A stretch of 27,224 nt of DNA from JBBCJR01 sp037190805 (GTDB lineage: Bacteria > Pseudomonadota > Alphaproteobacteria > Sphingomonadales > Sphingomonadaceae), in assembly GCA_037190805.1 (NCBI GenBank), contig JBBCJR010000016.1:1-27224 (forward strand), read 5' to 3'. Each line of letters begins with the position of its first letter. Position 1 is the stretch's first letter. The position numbers and the translations under genes were made by a program. Under the pieces are notes generated by a model. The model saw only the letters and a list, made by a program, of their open reading frames with translations, searched no databases and was not told the DNA's origin. Positions 1 to 6,732 of the stretch are shown piece after piece.

Positions 1-50
1 CCCCACCCGGCCACCCATAGCATAAGCTTCCGTTGGGTGGCCGGGTGGGG
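1..50. repeat. Perfect 17-bp inverted repeat (hairpin)
   Basis: Bases 1-17 are exactly the reverse complement of bases 34-50, with a 16-nt AT-richer loop (18-33) between them. The stem is almost all G and C. It begins at the window edge, so it may be longer. No run of T follows on the plus side, so it is not a canonical intrinsic terminator, although it could end transcription from an upstream gene or be a dispersed palindromic element. The function is inferred; the symmetry is seen directly. Confidence 0.6.
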
Positions 51-92
51 GCGCGGGCCGGTGCCGCATCGGTGCAGCCGATCAGACTCCAA

Positions 93-111
93 GGTTGCCG
101 TTCCGGCAACC
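93..111. repeat. Tight 8-bp hairpin upstream of yebC
   Basis: GGTTGCCG at 93-100 pairs perfectly with CGGCAACC at 104-111 around a 3-nt loop. It ends 46 nt before the yebC start codon and 30 nt before its Shine-Dalgarno sequence. There is no T-run after it. It could be a structured part of the yebC 5' leader or the end of an upstream transcript. Confidence 0.45.
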
Positions 112-157
112 ACCCGGCTAGAAGGCCCGTGCGACAAGACAAGGGAGGCGACGGCGC

Positions 158-904
158 ATGGCCGGCCACAGCAAGTTCAAGAACATCATGCACCGCAAGG
201 GCGCCCAGGATAAGAAGCGCTCCGCCCTGTTTTCCAAGCTCTCCCGCGACATCACCGTCGCCGCCAAATCCGGCCTGCCCGACCCCGCCATGAACGCCCG
301 TCTGCGCGCCGCCGTGCTCGCGGCGCGTGCCGGCGGCATGCCCAAGGACAATATCGAACGCTCGATCAAGAAGGCCGAGGGCAGCGAGGGCGATGCCTAT
401 GAGGACATCCGCTACGAGGGCTTCGGCCCCGGCGGCGTGTCGCTGATCGTCGAGACGCTGACCGACAACCGCAACCGTACCGCGACCAACGTCCGTCTCG
501 CCTTTTCGAAGAACGGGGGCAATCTGGGCGCGTCGGGATCGGTCAGCCACGGCTTCGATCGCATGGGCCTGATCAATTACCCAGCCGGCGCCGGCGATGC
601 CGAGCAGGTGTTCGAGGCAGCGCTGGAAGCCGGCGCCGAGGACGTCCAGTCATCGGACGACGGGCACGAGATCTGGACCGCGCAAGACAGCCTGCACGAA
701 GTTGCCAAGGCGCTGGAACCCGCGCTGGGCGAGGCCGAGGGTGCGAAGCTCGCCTGGCGGCCGCAGACCCCGGTTGTCGTCGACGAGAGTGCGGCCGCCA
801 CGCTGCTCAAGCTGATCGACGCGCTGGAGGATGACGACGACGTCCAGACCGTCTGGGGCAATTACGAGGTTCCCGACGACGTCATGGAAAAGCTCGGCGG
901 ATGA
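158..904 (+). CDS. yebC: YebC/PmpR-family (TACO1-like) protein
   Basis: The product is 248 residues, the usual length for the family, and opens with the hallmark N-terminus MAGHSKFKNIMHRKGAQDKK. The family was long annotated as a transcriptional regulator; members are now also linked to translation of proline-rich stretches, as for mitochondrial TACO1. Conserved blocks visible are GGMPKDNIERSIKKA near residues 60-75, the YEGFGPGG segment near 88-95 and NRNRT near 105. AGGGAGG at 142-148 lies 9 nt before the ATG and fixes the start. The stop TGA overlaps the ruvC ATG (ATGA at 901-904), so the gene is translationally coupled to ruvC. yebC-ruvC adjacency is common in bacteria. Which regulatory role applies here cannot be decided from the sequence. 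Confidence 0.95.
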   Translation: MAGHSKFKNIMHRKGAQDKKRSALFSKLSRDITVAAKSGLPDPAMNARLRAAVLAARAGGMPKDNIERSIKKAEGSEGDAYEDIRYEGFGPGGVSLIVETLTDNRNRTATNVRLAFSKNGGNLGASGSVSHGFDRMGLINYPAGAGDAEQVFEAALEAGAEDVQSSDDGHEIWTAQDSLHEVAKALEPALGEAEGAKLAWRPQTPVVVDESAAATLLKLIDALEDDDDVQTVWGNYEVPDDVMEKLGG

Positions 905-1398
905 TCCTGATCGGCCTCGATCCGGGGCTGACCTCCACCGGCTGGGGCGTCATCGCGGCAAGCGGCAACCGCCTGTCGCACGTCGCCAACGGCCAGATCG
1001 CCACCCGCCCGGCCGAACCGCTCGCCACCCGCCTGCTGACGCTGGCCGACGCACTTCACGACATCATCCTCGCCCATCGCCCGGACGGCGCGGCGGTGGA
1101 GGAAACCTTCGTCAACCAGAACCCGGCCTCGACGCTGAAACTGGGTCAGGCCCGCGGGGTCGTGCTGCTGTCGGCGGCGCGCGCCGGAGTACCGGTGGGC
1201 GAATATGCCGCCCGTCTGGTCAAGAAGGCGGTGGTCGGCACCGGCGCCGCCGACAAGACCCAAGTCCACGCCATGGTCGCCCGGCTGCTGCCCGGCACCG
1301 CCATCGCCGGCAGCGACGCCGCCGACGCGCTGGCCGTCGCCATCTGCCATGCCCATCACATCGCCAGCGCCCGCGCGCTGGGGCAGAGCGCGGCATGA
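901..1398 (+). CDS. ruvC: Holliday junction resolvase RuvC
   Basis: This 165-residue protein is the RuvC endonuclease, a dimer that cuts four-way recombination junctions presented by RuvAB in the cytoplasm. The RNase H-like fold carries the expected four acidic catalytic residues: D7 in LIGLDPG, E67 in AVEETF, and D139 and D142 in GSDAADALA. The conserved LKLGQARG segment follows at about 79-86. The ATG overlaps the yebC stop, and its own TGA overlaps the ruvA ATG (ATGA, 1395-1398), so the three genes form one tightly coupled unit. Length and active site are complete, and nothing suggests inactivation. Confidence 0.97.
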   Translation: MILIGLDPGLTSTGWGVIAASGNRLSHVANGQIATRPAEPLATRLLTLADALHDIILAHRPDGAAVEETFVNQNPASTLKLGQARGVVLLSAARAGVPVGEYAARLVKKAVVGTGAADKTQVHAMVARLLPGTAIAGSDAADALAVAICHAHHIASARALGQSAA

Positions 1399-1994
1399 TC
1401 GCCAGCCTGTCCGGCACGGTGCAGGCGCTGGGCACCGACCATGCGGTGATCCAGGTCGGCGGCGTCGGCTATCTGGTCGCCGCCTCCAGCCGCACGCTCG
1501 CCGCACTGAGCGCGGTCGGGGTCGAGGCGATGATCCTGACCGAGATGCAGGTCAGCGAGGATGCCATCCGCCTGTTCGGTTTCGCCACCGCCGGCGAGCG
1601 CGACTGGTATCGGCTGCTGACCAGCGTGCAGGGGGTGGGCGGCCGGGTGGCGCTGGCCATCCTCTCCGCCCTCACCGCCGATGAACTGACCCAGGCAATC
1701 GCGCGCGAGGACAAGGCGATGGTCGCCCGCGCCCAGGGCGTCGGCCCCAAGCTGGCCCAGCGCATCGTCAACGAACTGAAGGACAAGGTCGGCGCCCTCG
1801 GCCCGGTCGCTGCCGGGGCCGGGGCGCCCGTGCCGGCCAAGGGCGCCGCCGCCGACGCCCTGTCGGCCCTCGCCAATCTGGGCTTCAAGCCCGCCGAAGC
1901 CAGCCGCGCCGTCACCGCCGCCGAGGATGAACTGGGCGCCGGCGCCACGCTCGACGCGCTGGTTCGGCTCGCGCTGAGGAAGGCGGCGCGTTAA
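1395..1994 (+). CDS. ruvA: Holliday junction DNA helicase subunit RuvA
   Basis: This 199-residue protein binds Holliday junctions as a tetramer and recruits the RuvB motor for branch migration. It starts MIASLSGTV and has the N-terminal OB-fold (about 1-62), two helix-hairpin-helix motifs in domain II (VQGVGGRVALAIL near 80-92 and AQGVGPKLAQRIVNEL near 115-130), an acidic/flexible linker and the RuvB-binding domain III (about 150-199). The start overlaps the ruvC stop. The larger frame open upstream within ruvC is a shadow; homology starts only at 1395. ruvB normally follows in related genomes, but it is absent here and a DUF7662-type gene comes next. Confidence 0.96.
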   Translation: MIASLSGTVQALGTDHAVIQVGGVGYLVAASSRTLAALSAVGVEAMILTEMQVSEDAIRLFGFATAGERDWYRLLTSVQGVGGRVALAILSALTADELTQAIAREDKAMVARAQGVGPKLAQRIVNELKDKVGALGPVAAGAGAPVPAKGAAADALSALANLGFKPAEASRAVTAAEDELGAGATLDALVRLALRKAAR

Positions 1995-2029
1995 CTGTCC
2001 TCCGTAAAAGTTGACCGATTCCATGAGGC

Positions 2030-2054
2030 TAGTTAGGTACTAACTACCTAACTA
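2030..2054. promoter_or_regulatory. Nested inverted repeat, candidate operator
   Basis: TAGTTAGGTA (2030-2039) is the reverse complement of TACCTAACTA (2045-2054), a 10-bp perfect arm with a 5-nt spacer. A second overlapping dyad uses the same left half: TAGTTAG (2030-2036) and CTAACTA (2040-2046). The segment is AT-rich against a very GC-rich background and ends just before the Shine-Dalgarno GGAGG (2056-2060) of the next gene. A TTGACC at 2011-2016 could be a -35 element whose -10 region would fall in the repeat. Binding of a repressor, or an mRNA hairpin occluding the ribosome site, are both inferences. Confidence 0.45.
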
Positions 2055-2067
2055 TGGAGGTGGGGGA

Positions 2068-2358
2068 ATGTCTCGGGATGAACTCGTCCGCAAGGCGGCC
2101 AAGCGTGGGAAATACGCCCCTCTCTACAACCATCTTTCAAAGCTGGGGGTATCGGAGTGGCGCACGAGCTTCGAAGCCATCGAATTGATTCTGGGGTTTC
2201 CCCTGCCCGACAGCGCCAGAATTCACCGCCCCTGGTGGGCAAATCAGCAATATTCCGGCCACAGCCAGTCAATGGCTTGGTCGGCCGCCGGTTGGGAAAC
2301 GGCAGGAGTCGATATGGTGGCCGAAACACTCACCTTCAGGCGAGCAGAGCCAGTGTGA
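2068..2358 (+). CDS. Small DUF7662-type protein
   Basis: The 96-residue product has the pattern I recall for the DUF7662 family: KYAPLYNHLSKL near 14-25, the SFEAIELILGFPLPDSAR core near 34-51, then HRPWWAN (53-59) and HSQSMAW with AAGW (about 65-75). No biochemical function is known to me. The start is well supported by GGAGG at 2056-2060, 7 nt before the ATG. Base composition is clearly lower in GC than its neighbours and codon use is less biased, which suggests horizontal acquisition. It sits between ruvA and a convergent M23 gene whose stop is only 3 nt away. The family call is from memory of the motif and would need a profile search. Confidence 0.75.
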   Translation: MSRDELVRKAAKRGKYAPLYNHLSKLGVSEWRTSFEAIELILGFPLPDSARIHRPWWANQQYSGHSQSMAWSAAGWETAGVDMVAETLTFRRAEPV

Positions 2359-2361
2359 GAT

Positions 2362-3264
2362 TCACTCCGGCATCGGCCCGAGCAGCAGGGCCGGGTCAAG
2401 CCGTACACCGCCCCAGGCGACAGCCCAGTGGAGATGGGGGCCGGTAACGCGGCCGGTGGCGCCGATGGCGCCGATCGTCTGGCCGCGCTTGACCTGCTGA
2501 CCCTCGGTCACGTCGACGCGACTGAGGTGCAGGAATGCGCTGTTCACCCCCATGCCGTGATCGATGATGACGAGATTGCCCTCAAGGCTGAACTGCGGCG
2601 GGCCGGCGAGCACGACGACCCCGTCGGCTGGCGTCGCCACCGGCGTGCCGGTCGGCCGCGCGATGTCGAGGCCGGCATGGGGCGCGGACGGTTCACCGCC
2701 CAGGATACGCTGCGAGCCATAGACGCCGCTGATCCGTCCCGTTGCCGGCCACAGCCAGCGCTGCTGCCAGCCGTCGCTGGCATTGCGCTTGTCCCGCGCC
2801 GCGACGATACGGGCGATCTCGGCGGCGCGGATGCGTTCATAGTCAGGGTCGGACGTCGGGCGGCGGCGCAGGCCGGGAATGCTCTGGATATCCCATTGAC
2901 GCTTCACGATGCTGAGTGTCTGGCGGATCGTCGCACCGTCGGCGAAACGGGCGGTGACGATCGCGGTCGGCCCCGCGTCACGGCCAAAGCCGATGACGAA
3001 GCGCCGGTTGGCATCCATCGTTACCGGCTGGTCATCCAGCATCACCGTGACGGCATCGACCGGCGCCTGACCGATGGCGAGTCCGCCCTGGGTGATGGCT
3101 CCCTGGAAACTCAGCGTTCGGGGCTGGACCGGTTCCTGCGGGCGCACGACGGACGGGCCAGCGCTGACGGGCGGCGGTGGTGGCGGCGGAAGCGGAGGAT
3201 CGGCGGCGGCGCATCCCGCGATCAGCAGCGCAGCCGGCAGGACGGATCGGCGTCCGGCCGTCAC
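2362..3264 (-). CDS. M23-family metallopeptidase lipoprotein
   Basis: The start is taken as GTG at 3264, which overlaps the TGA of the upstream DUF2093 gene (GTGA) and has GGGAGG 10 nt upstream. It gives 300 residues beginning with a lipoprotein signal whose lipobox LIAGC places the lipidated Cys at 18. A proline-rich tether follows (about 23-32), then a linker domain and a C-terminal LytM/peptidase M23 domain (about 170-300). The zinc-binding residues are visible: H196 and D200 in PHAGLDIA, plus H277 and H279 in GPHLHW. It is probably an outer-membrane-anchored peptidoglycan hydrolase cutting peptide cross-links, or an activator of one. It is the last gene of xseA-DUF2093-M23. The longer frame upstream of GTG lacks a signal peptide and is not preferred. 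Confidence 0.88.
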   Translation of the reverse strand: MTAGRRSVLPAALLIAGCAAADPPLPPPPPPPVSAGPSVVRPQEPVQPRTLSFQGAITQGGLAIGQAPVDAVTVMLDDQPVTMDANRRFVIGFGRDAGPTAIVTARFADGATIRQTLSIVKRQWDIQSIPGLRRRPTSDPDYERIRAAEIARIVAARDKRNASDGWQQRWLWPATGRISGVYGSQRILGGEPSAPHAGLDIARPTGTPVATPADGVVVLAGPPQFSLEGNLVIIDHGMGVNSAFLHLSRVDVTEGQQVKRGQTIGAIGATGRVTGPHLHWAVAWGGVRLDPALLLGPMPE

Positions 3265-3476
3265 CCGAGCTCGGCCTCCCGCTTCGCCGAGGCGGCGGCA
3301 TCGACATAGGCTTCCTGCCGCGCCGGCGACCAGTAACGCAGGCGATCCAGCGGAATCTTCTGCCCGGTCACCGCGCACAGCACATGATCGCCAGCGCTGA
3401 GCACCCGGAACGAGCTGGCCAGATAATGGACGCGGGCGGGGCGGCCGCCAATGGCATTCAACATGTCGGACTCCAT
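3261..3476 (-). CDS. DUF2093 domain protein
   Basis: A 71-residue protein with the full DUF2093 core: VHYLASSFRVLSAGDHVLCAV, TGQKIPLDRLRYWS and QEAYVDAA. The function is unknown to me. The two central elements CAVTGQ.I and LRYW.P.RQEAY are the recognisable signature. It lies 13 nt downstream of xseA and its stop overlaps the GTG of the M23 gene, so it should be cotranscribed with both. A second ATG at 3464 (residue 5) has a better ribosome site, GGAG six bases upstream, and would give 67 residues; the first ATG has none that is clear. Genes of this family are commonly found beside xseA in alphaproteobacteria. Confidence 0.88.
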   Translation of the reverse strand: MESDMLNAIGGRPARVHYLASSFRVLSAGDHVLCAVTGQKIPLDRLRYWSPARQEAYVDAAASAKREAELG

Positions 3477-3489
3477 GAACGGAAAAACA

Positions 3490-4926
3490 TCATATCAGGC
3501 GCGGCTGAACCATGGGTTGATCATCGGCCCGGGCCGGTTTCGCGCCGCCAGTGCCTTCGACGCGCACCGGCACTTCGCCATCGGCGAAGCCCAGCCGCAA
3601 TCGCCCTGCGGAGCGTGCGGCGCCGGCGCTGGTGATGAGCCGCCCGTCGACGCCCGCGACCAGGACATAGCCCCGTCCCAGCAGCGCGCGCGGATCGAGG
3701 CTCTGCGCCACCCGCCACAACTGGTCGAGCGACGCCTTGCGACTATCGACCAGCCGCTCGATCACCGCCGGCCGCAACCGTGCCCCATCCAGCTTGTGGC
3801 GGGCCAGCTGGACGCGGTCGATCAGCAGGCGCGGCCTGACCGCGCCGCCCGCCGTCGCCAGCGCGGCCCGCGCGGCGCTCAGGCGGGCGCCCAGGGCTCT
3901 CGGCAAACGCTCGCCAAGGTCATCGGCGCGCTGGCGCTTGAGATCGAGCAACTGCCGCGGCCCCGGCAGACGGCGCGCAAGGCCGGTCGACTGCTCGCGT
4001 TTCAGCTCCAGCCCGCGCCGGGCGCAGCGTTCGGCGCGCAGGGCGAGCTGACGTACGCCGGACAGCAGCTCGGCCCTGACCGGCACCGCCATCTCGGCGG
4101 CGGCGGTGGGGGTTGGCGCGCGCACGTCGGCGGCGAAATCGCATAGCGTGGTATCCGTCTCGTGTCCGACGGCGGAAATGACCGGCAACGCGCTGTCGGC
4201 GACGGCACGCACCACAACCTCCTCGTTGAACGGCCACAAATCCTCGATCGACCCACCCCCGCGTGCGACGATGATCAGGTCGGGGCGATCGCCGGCCGCC
4301 ATGGCGTTGAAACCGGCGACGGCGGCAGCCACCTCGGCCGCCGCACCGTCGCCCTGCACCTTCACCGGCCACAGGGTGACGCGGCGCGGGAAACGATCGG
4401 CCAGGCGGTGGAGGATGTCGCGAATGACCGCGCCCGTAGGCGAGGTGACGACGCCGATATGCTCCGGCAGGAACGGCAGCCCCTTCTTGCGGCCGGCGTC
4501 GAACAGGCCCTCGGCCGCCAGCGCCTGTCGCCGCTTTTCGAGCAGCGCCATCAGCGCGCCGGCGCCCGCCAACTCCAGCCGTTCGATAACGATCTGATAC
4601 TTCGACCGGCCGGGATAGGTCGTGAGGCGCCCGGTGGCGATGACCTCGATCCCGTCCTCGGGGCGGAAGCGCAGGCCCTGCGCCGTGCCCTTCCAGATCA
4701 CCCCGTCGATGACCGCGCCTTCGTCCTTCAACGCCAGATAGCAATGGCCGGACGCGACCCGCTTGAACCCGGAAATCTCGCCGCGCACCCGGACATGGCC
4801 GAAGCGGTCCTCGACCGCGCGCTTCAGCGCCGCCGACAGATCGCTGACCGAAAGCGGCTGGTCATTGTCCGCCGGCCCGACCTTCGCTAGCAGCCCAGCA
4901 TCGTCGTTGAGAGGCAAGTCGGTCAT
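3490..4926 (-). CDS. xseA: Exodeoxyribonuclease VII large subunit
   Basis: XseA is the catalytic subunit of exonuclease VII, which degrades single-stranded DNA with the small subunit XseB (not in this window). From the ATG at 4926 the product is 478 residues. It has the N-terminal OB-fold (about 25-120, with LSVSDLSAALKRAVE and VRVRGEISGFKR), the exonuclease core (about 140-370, with GVVTSPTGAVIRDIL and ARGGGSIEDLWPFNEE, SAVGHETDTTLCDFAAD), a helical region, and the C-terminal GRGYVLV segment. AGGAC six bases upstream supports this ATG; the extra frame upstream is not conserved-looking. Its start codon shares two bases with that of the divergent purD. The C-terminus extends about 25 residues past the last recognisable block. 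Confidence 0.95.
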   Translation of the reverse strand: MTDLPLNDDAGLLAKVGPADNDQPLSVSDLSAALKRAVEDRFGHVRVRGEISGFKRVASGHCYLALKDEGAVIDGVIWKGTAQGLRFRPEDGIEVIATGRLTTYPGRSKYQIVIERLELAGAGALMALLEKRRQALAAEGLFDAGRKKGLPFLPEHIGVVTSPTGAVIRDILHRLADRFPRRVTLWPVKVQGDGAAAEVAAAVAGFNAMAAGDRPDLIIVARGGGSIEDLWPFNEEVVVRAVADSALPVISAVGHETDTTLCDFAADVRAPTPTAAAEMAVPVRAELLSGVRQLALRAERCARRGLELKREQSTGLARRLPGPRQLLDLKRQRADDLGERLPRALGARLSAARAALATAGGAVRPRLLIDRVQLARHKLDGARLRPAVIERLVDSRKASLDQLWRVAQSLDPRALLGRGYVLVAGVDGRLITSAGAARSAGRLRLGFADGEVPVRVEGTGGAKPARADDQPMVQPRLI

Positions 4927-6214
4927 GAAAGTCCTGTTGCTGGGGTCGGGTGGGCGCGAACATGCGCTGGCTTGGAAGCTTAGCCGATCATCGCGCTTGG
5001 ACAAACTCTGGGCAGCGCCGGGTAATCCCGGCATCGCCCGCCATGCCGAGCTTGTTCCCCTCGACATTACCGATCAGACCGCGGTGATCGGTTTCTGCCG
5101 CGATCATGGCGTCGACCTCGTCGTGATCGGGCCAGAGCAGCCGCTGGTCGACGGCCTGTCGGACGCCCTGCGCGGTGCCGGCGTGCGCGTCTTCGGTCCC
5201 AGCCAGGCGGCCGCGCAGCTGGAGGGGTCGAAGGGCTTCACCAAGGACCTTTGCGCCAGGGCCGGCATTCCGACCGCCGCCTATCGCCGCTTCACCGATG
5301 CCGGGGGGGCGAAGGCGGCGCTGGCGGGCTTCGGCCTGCCGGTAGTGATCAAGGCGGACGGCCTGGCCGCCGGCAAGGGCGTCGTCATCGCCGAGACGGC
5401 GGCGGAGGCGGCGGAGGCGGTCGACCATATCTTCGCCGGCGGCTTCGGCGCGGCGGGGGCCGAGGTGGTGATCGAGGCTTTCCTGACCGGCGAGGAAGCC
5501 AGCTTCTTCGCTCTGTCGGACGGGCGGGTGGCCATTCCCCTCAGCTCCGCTCAGGACCACAAGCGGGTCGGCGACGGCGACGTGGGGCCCAATACCGGCG
5601 GCATGGGCGCCTACAGCCCGGCGCGGGTGCTGACGCCGGCGCTGGAAATAGACGTGATGGCGCGGATCATCCAGCCCACGGTCGATGCCATGGCGGCGGC
5701 GGGCACGCCCTATGAAGGCGTTCTCTATGCCGGCCTGATGCTGACCACCGACGGCCCCTCGCTGATCGAATACAACGCCCGCTTCGGCGACCCGGAAGCC
5801 CAGGTGCTGATGGTGCGGCTGGAGGATGATCTCCTCGACCTCATCGACGCGGTTATCGACCGCAGGCTGGACGGTGTTCGCGCCCGCTGGTCGGGCGACA
5901 CGGCGCTGACCGTCGTGCTGGCCGCGTGCGGCTATCCCGGCACCCCCGAGAAGGGGGGACGTATCGACGGCCTCGACGCGGCGGAGGATACCGGCGCGAT
6001 CGTCTTTCACGCCGGCACCCAGACCGCGCCCGACGGGAGCATCGCTGCCGCGGGGGGGCGCGTTCTTGCCGTCACCGCGACCGGAACCAGCGTCGCGGAA
6101 GCGCAGGCGGCCGCTTATCGTGCCGTCGATGCCATCCGCTTCCCGACCGGCTTCTGCCGCCGCGACATCGGCTGGCGCGAGGTCGCACGCGAACGGGCGG
6201 CGAGGGCCGGCTGA
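4925..6214 (+). CDS. purD: Phosphoribosylamine-glycine ligase (GAR synthetase)
   Basis: PurD joins glycine to phosphoribosylamine using ATP, the second step of purine synthesis. The 429-residue product starts MKVLLLGSGGREHALAWKL, which matches the family N-terminus exactly and fixes the start at 4925. The preATP-grasp domain (1-100) carries DLVVIGPEQPLVDG; the ATP-grasp domain (about 100-290) has GFTKDLCARAGIPTA, IKADGLAAGKGV, QDHKRVGDGDVGPNTGGMGAYSP and YNARFGDPEAQ; the C-terminal domain ends near residue 420. GAGAGG lies 10 nt upstream, within xseA. Because xseA and purD starts overlap, any purD promoter must lie inside xseA. Prs, which makes the PRPP feeding this pathway, is encoded about 12.5 kb away in the same window. 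Confidence 0.97.
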   Translation: MKVLLLGSGGREHALAWKLSRSSRLDKLWAAPGNPGIARHAELVPLDITDQTAVIGFCRDHGVDLVVIGPEQPLVDGLSDALRGAGVRVFGPSQAAAQLEGSKGFTKDLCARAGIPTAAYRRFTDAGGAKAALAGFGLPVVIKADGLAAGKGVVIAETAAEAAEAVDHIFAGGFGAAGAEVVIEAFLTGEEASFFALSDGRVAIPLSSAQDHKRVGDGDVGPNTGGMGAYSPARVLTPALEIDVMARIIQPTVDAMAAAGTPYEGVLYAGLMLTTDGPSLIEYNARFGDPEAQVLMVRLEDDLLDLIDAVIDRRLDGVRARWSGDTALTVVLAACGYPGTPEKGGRIDGLDAAEDTGAIVFHAGTQTAPDGSIAAAGGRVLAVTATGTSVAEAQAAAYRAVDAIRFPTGFCRRDIGWREVARERAARAG

Positions 6215-6300
6215 GACGGGCGCCGACGACAAAGGTCTTGCCCGGCCCGACCGATTGGTGGTCTAACGACCGCTATCAATGACCTAGGTTGGGACAGGAT

Positions 6301-6612
6301 ATGAATCCCCTCGCCAAGCTGGCGATCGGCGTGCTGGCGGTCGTGTTGCTGATCTACGGCAGCTTCTATCTGGCCGGAAACGGCGAACGGACGATCAACA
6401 CGCTGACCGCACGCGCCAACCAGGCGCTGGTGGACAACAACATCATCGGCGTCACCGTGGCGCTGGAAGCTCATCCGCTGCGGCGGATCGCCCATCTGAG
6501 CGGCACCATGCCGCCAGAGCAGCAGGCGCGCGCAATGACCATCGTCTCGGCCGTGCCGGGCGTCGGCTTCGCGGTCTGGGATCGCGAGGCTCCTTCGCCC
6601 GCCACCTATTAG
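6301..6612 (+). CDS. Small membrane-anchored protein, BON-like
   Basis: The 103-residue product has one N-terminal membrane segment or uncleaved signal (LAIGVLAVVLLIYGSFYLA, about 6-24) followed by a soluble domain of about 75 residues. That domain has the rhythm of a BON module: a helix with TINTLTARANQAL, a strand GVTVALEAH, a segment IAHLSGTM, a helix and then VPGVGFAVWD. BON domains bind envelope or phospholipid surfaces and often accompany OmpA-like proteins. The assignment is inference from pattern and no profile was run. ATG 6301 is preferred over a TTG four codons upstream. It opens a three-gene run of small membrane proteins after purD. Confidence 0.65.
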   Translation: MNPLAKLAIGVLAVVLLIYGSFYLAGNGERTINTLTARANQALVDNNIIGVTVALEAHPLRRIAHLSGTMPPEQQARAMTIVSAVPGVGFAVWDREAPSPATY

Positions 6613-6622
6613 GAGAAAGCCG

Positions 6623-6727
6623 GTGCTGTACCTGTTCGCCGAATTTCTGTTGATCGGTCTCGCCGCCTTCGGCCTCGGCCTCGGCCTGTCCTGGCTCCTC
6701 TGGGGCCGCCAGCGGCGGGAGGGCTGA
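6623..6727 (+). CDS. 34-residue single-pass membrane protein
   Basis: A GTG at 6623, with AGGAG at 6611-6615 seven bases upstream, opens a 34-codon frame ending in TGA at 6727. The peptide is almost entirely one hydrophobic helix: MLYLFAEFLLIGLAAFGLG continues with a tryptophan-rich LSWLLWG and ends in the basic tail RQRREG. A positive C-terminal tail suggests the tail stays in the cytoplasm. The gene sits 10 nt after the BON-like gene, and its last codons supply the Shine-Dalgarno (GGGAGG) of the next gene. No function is known. The good ribosome site, tight spacing and strong hydrophobicity make a real gene likely. Confidence 0.7.
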   Translation: MLYLFAEFLLIGLAAFGLGLGLSWLLWGRQRREG

Positions 6728-6732
6728 GTGCC

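Noticed and set aside
2157..2447. A plus-strand 96-codon frame overlapping the DUF7662 gene
   Set aside because: It is out of frame with the recognised family motif, has no ribosome site and runs into the convergent M23 gene.
4988..6232. A 414-codon minus-strand open frame opposite purD
   Set aside because: purD is complete on the plus strand. The antisense protein is Gly/Arg/His-rich with no recognisable motif.
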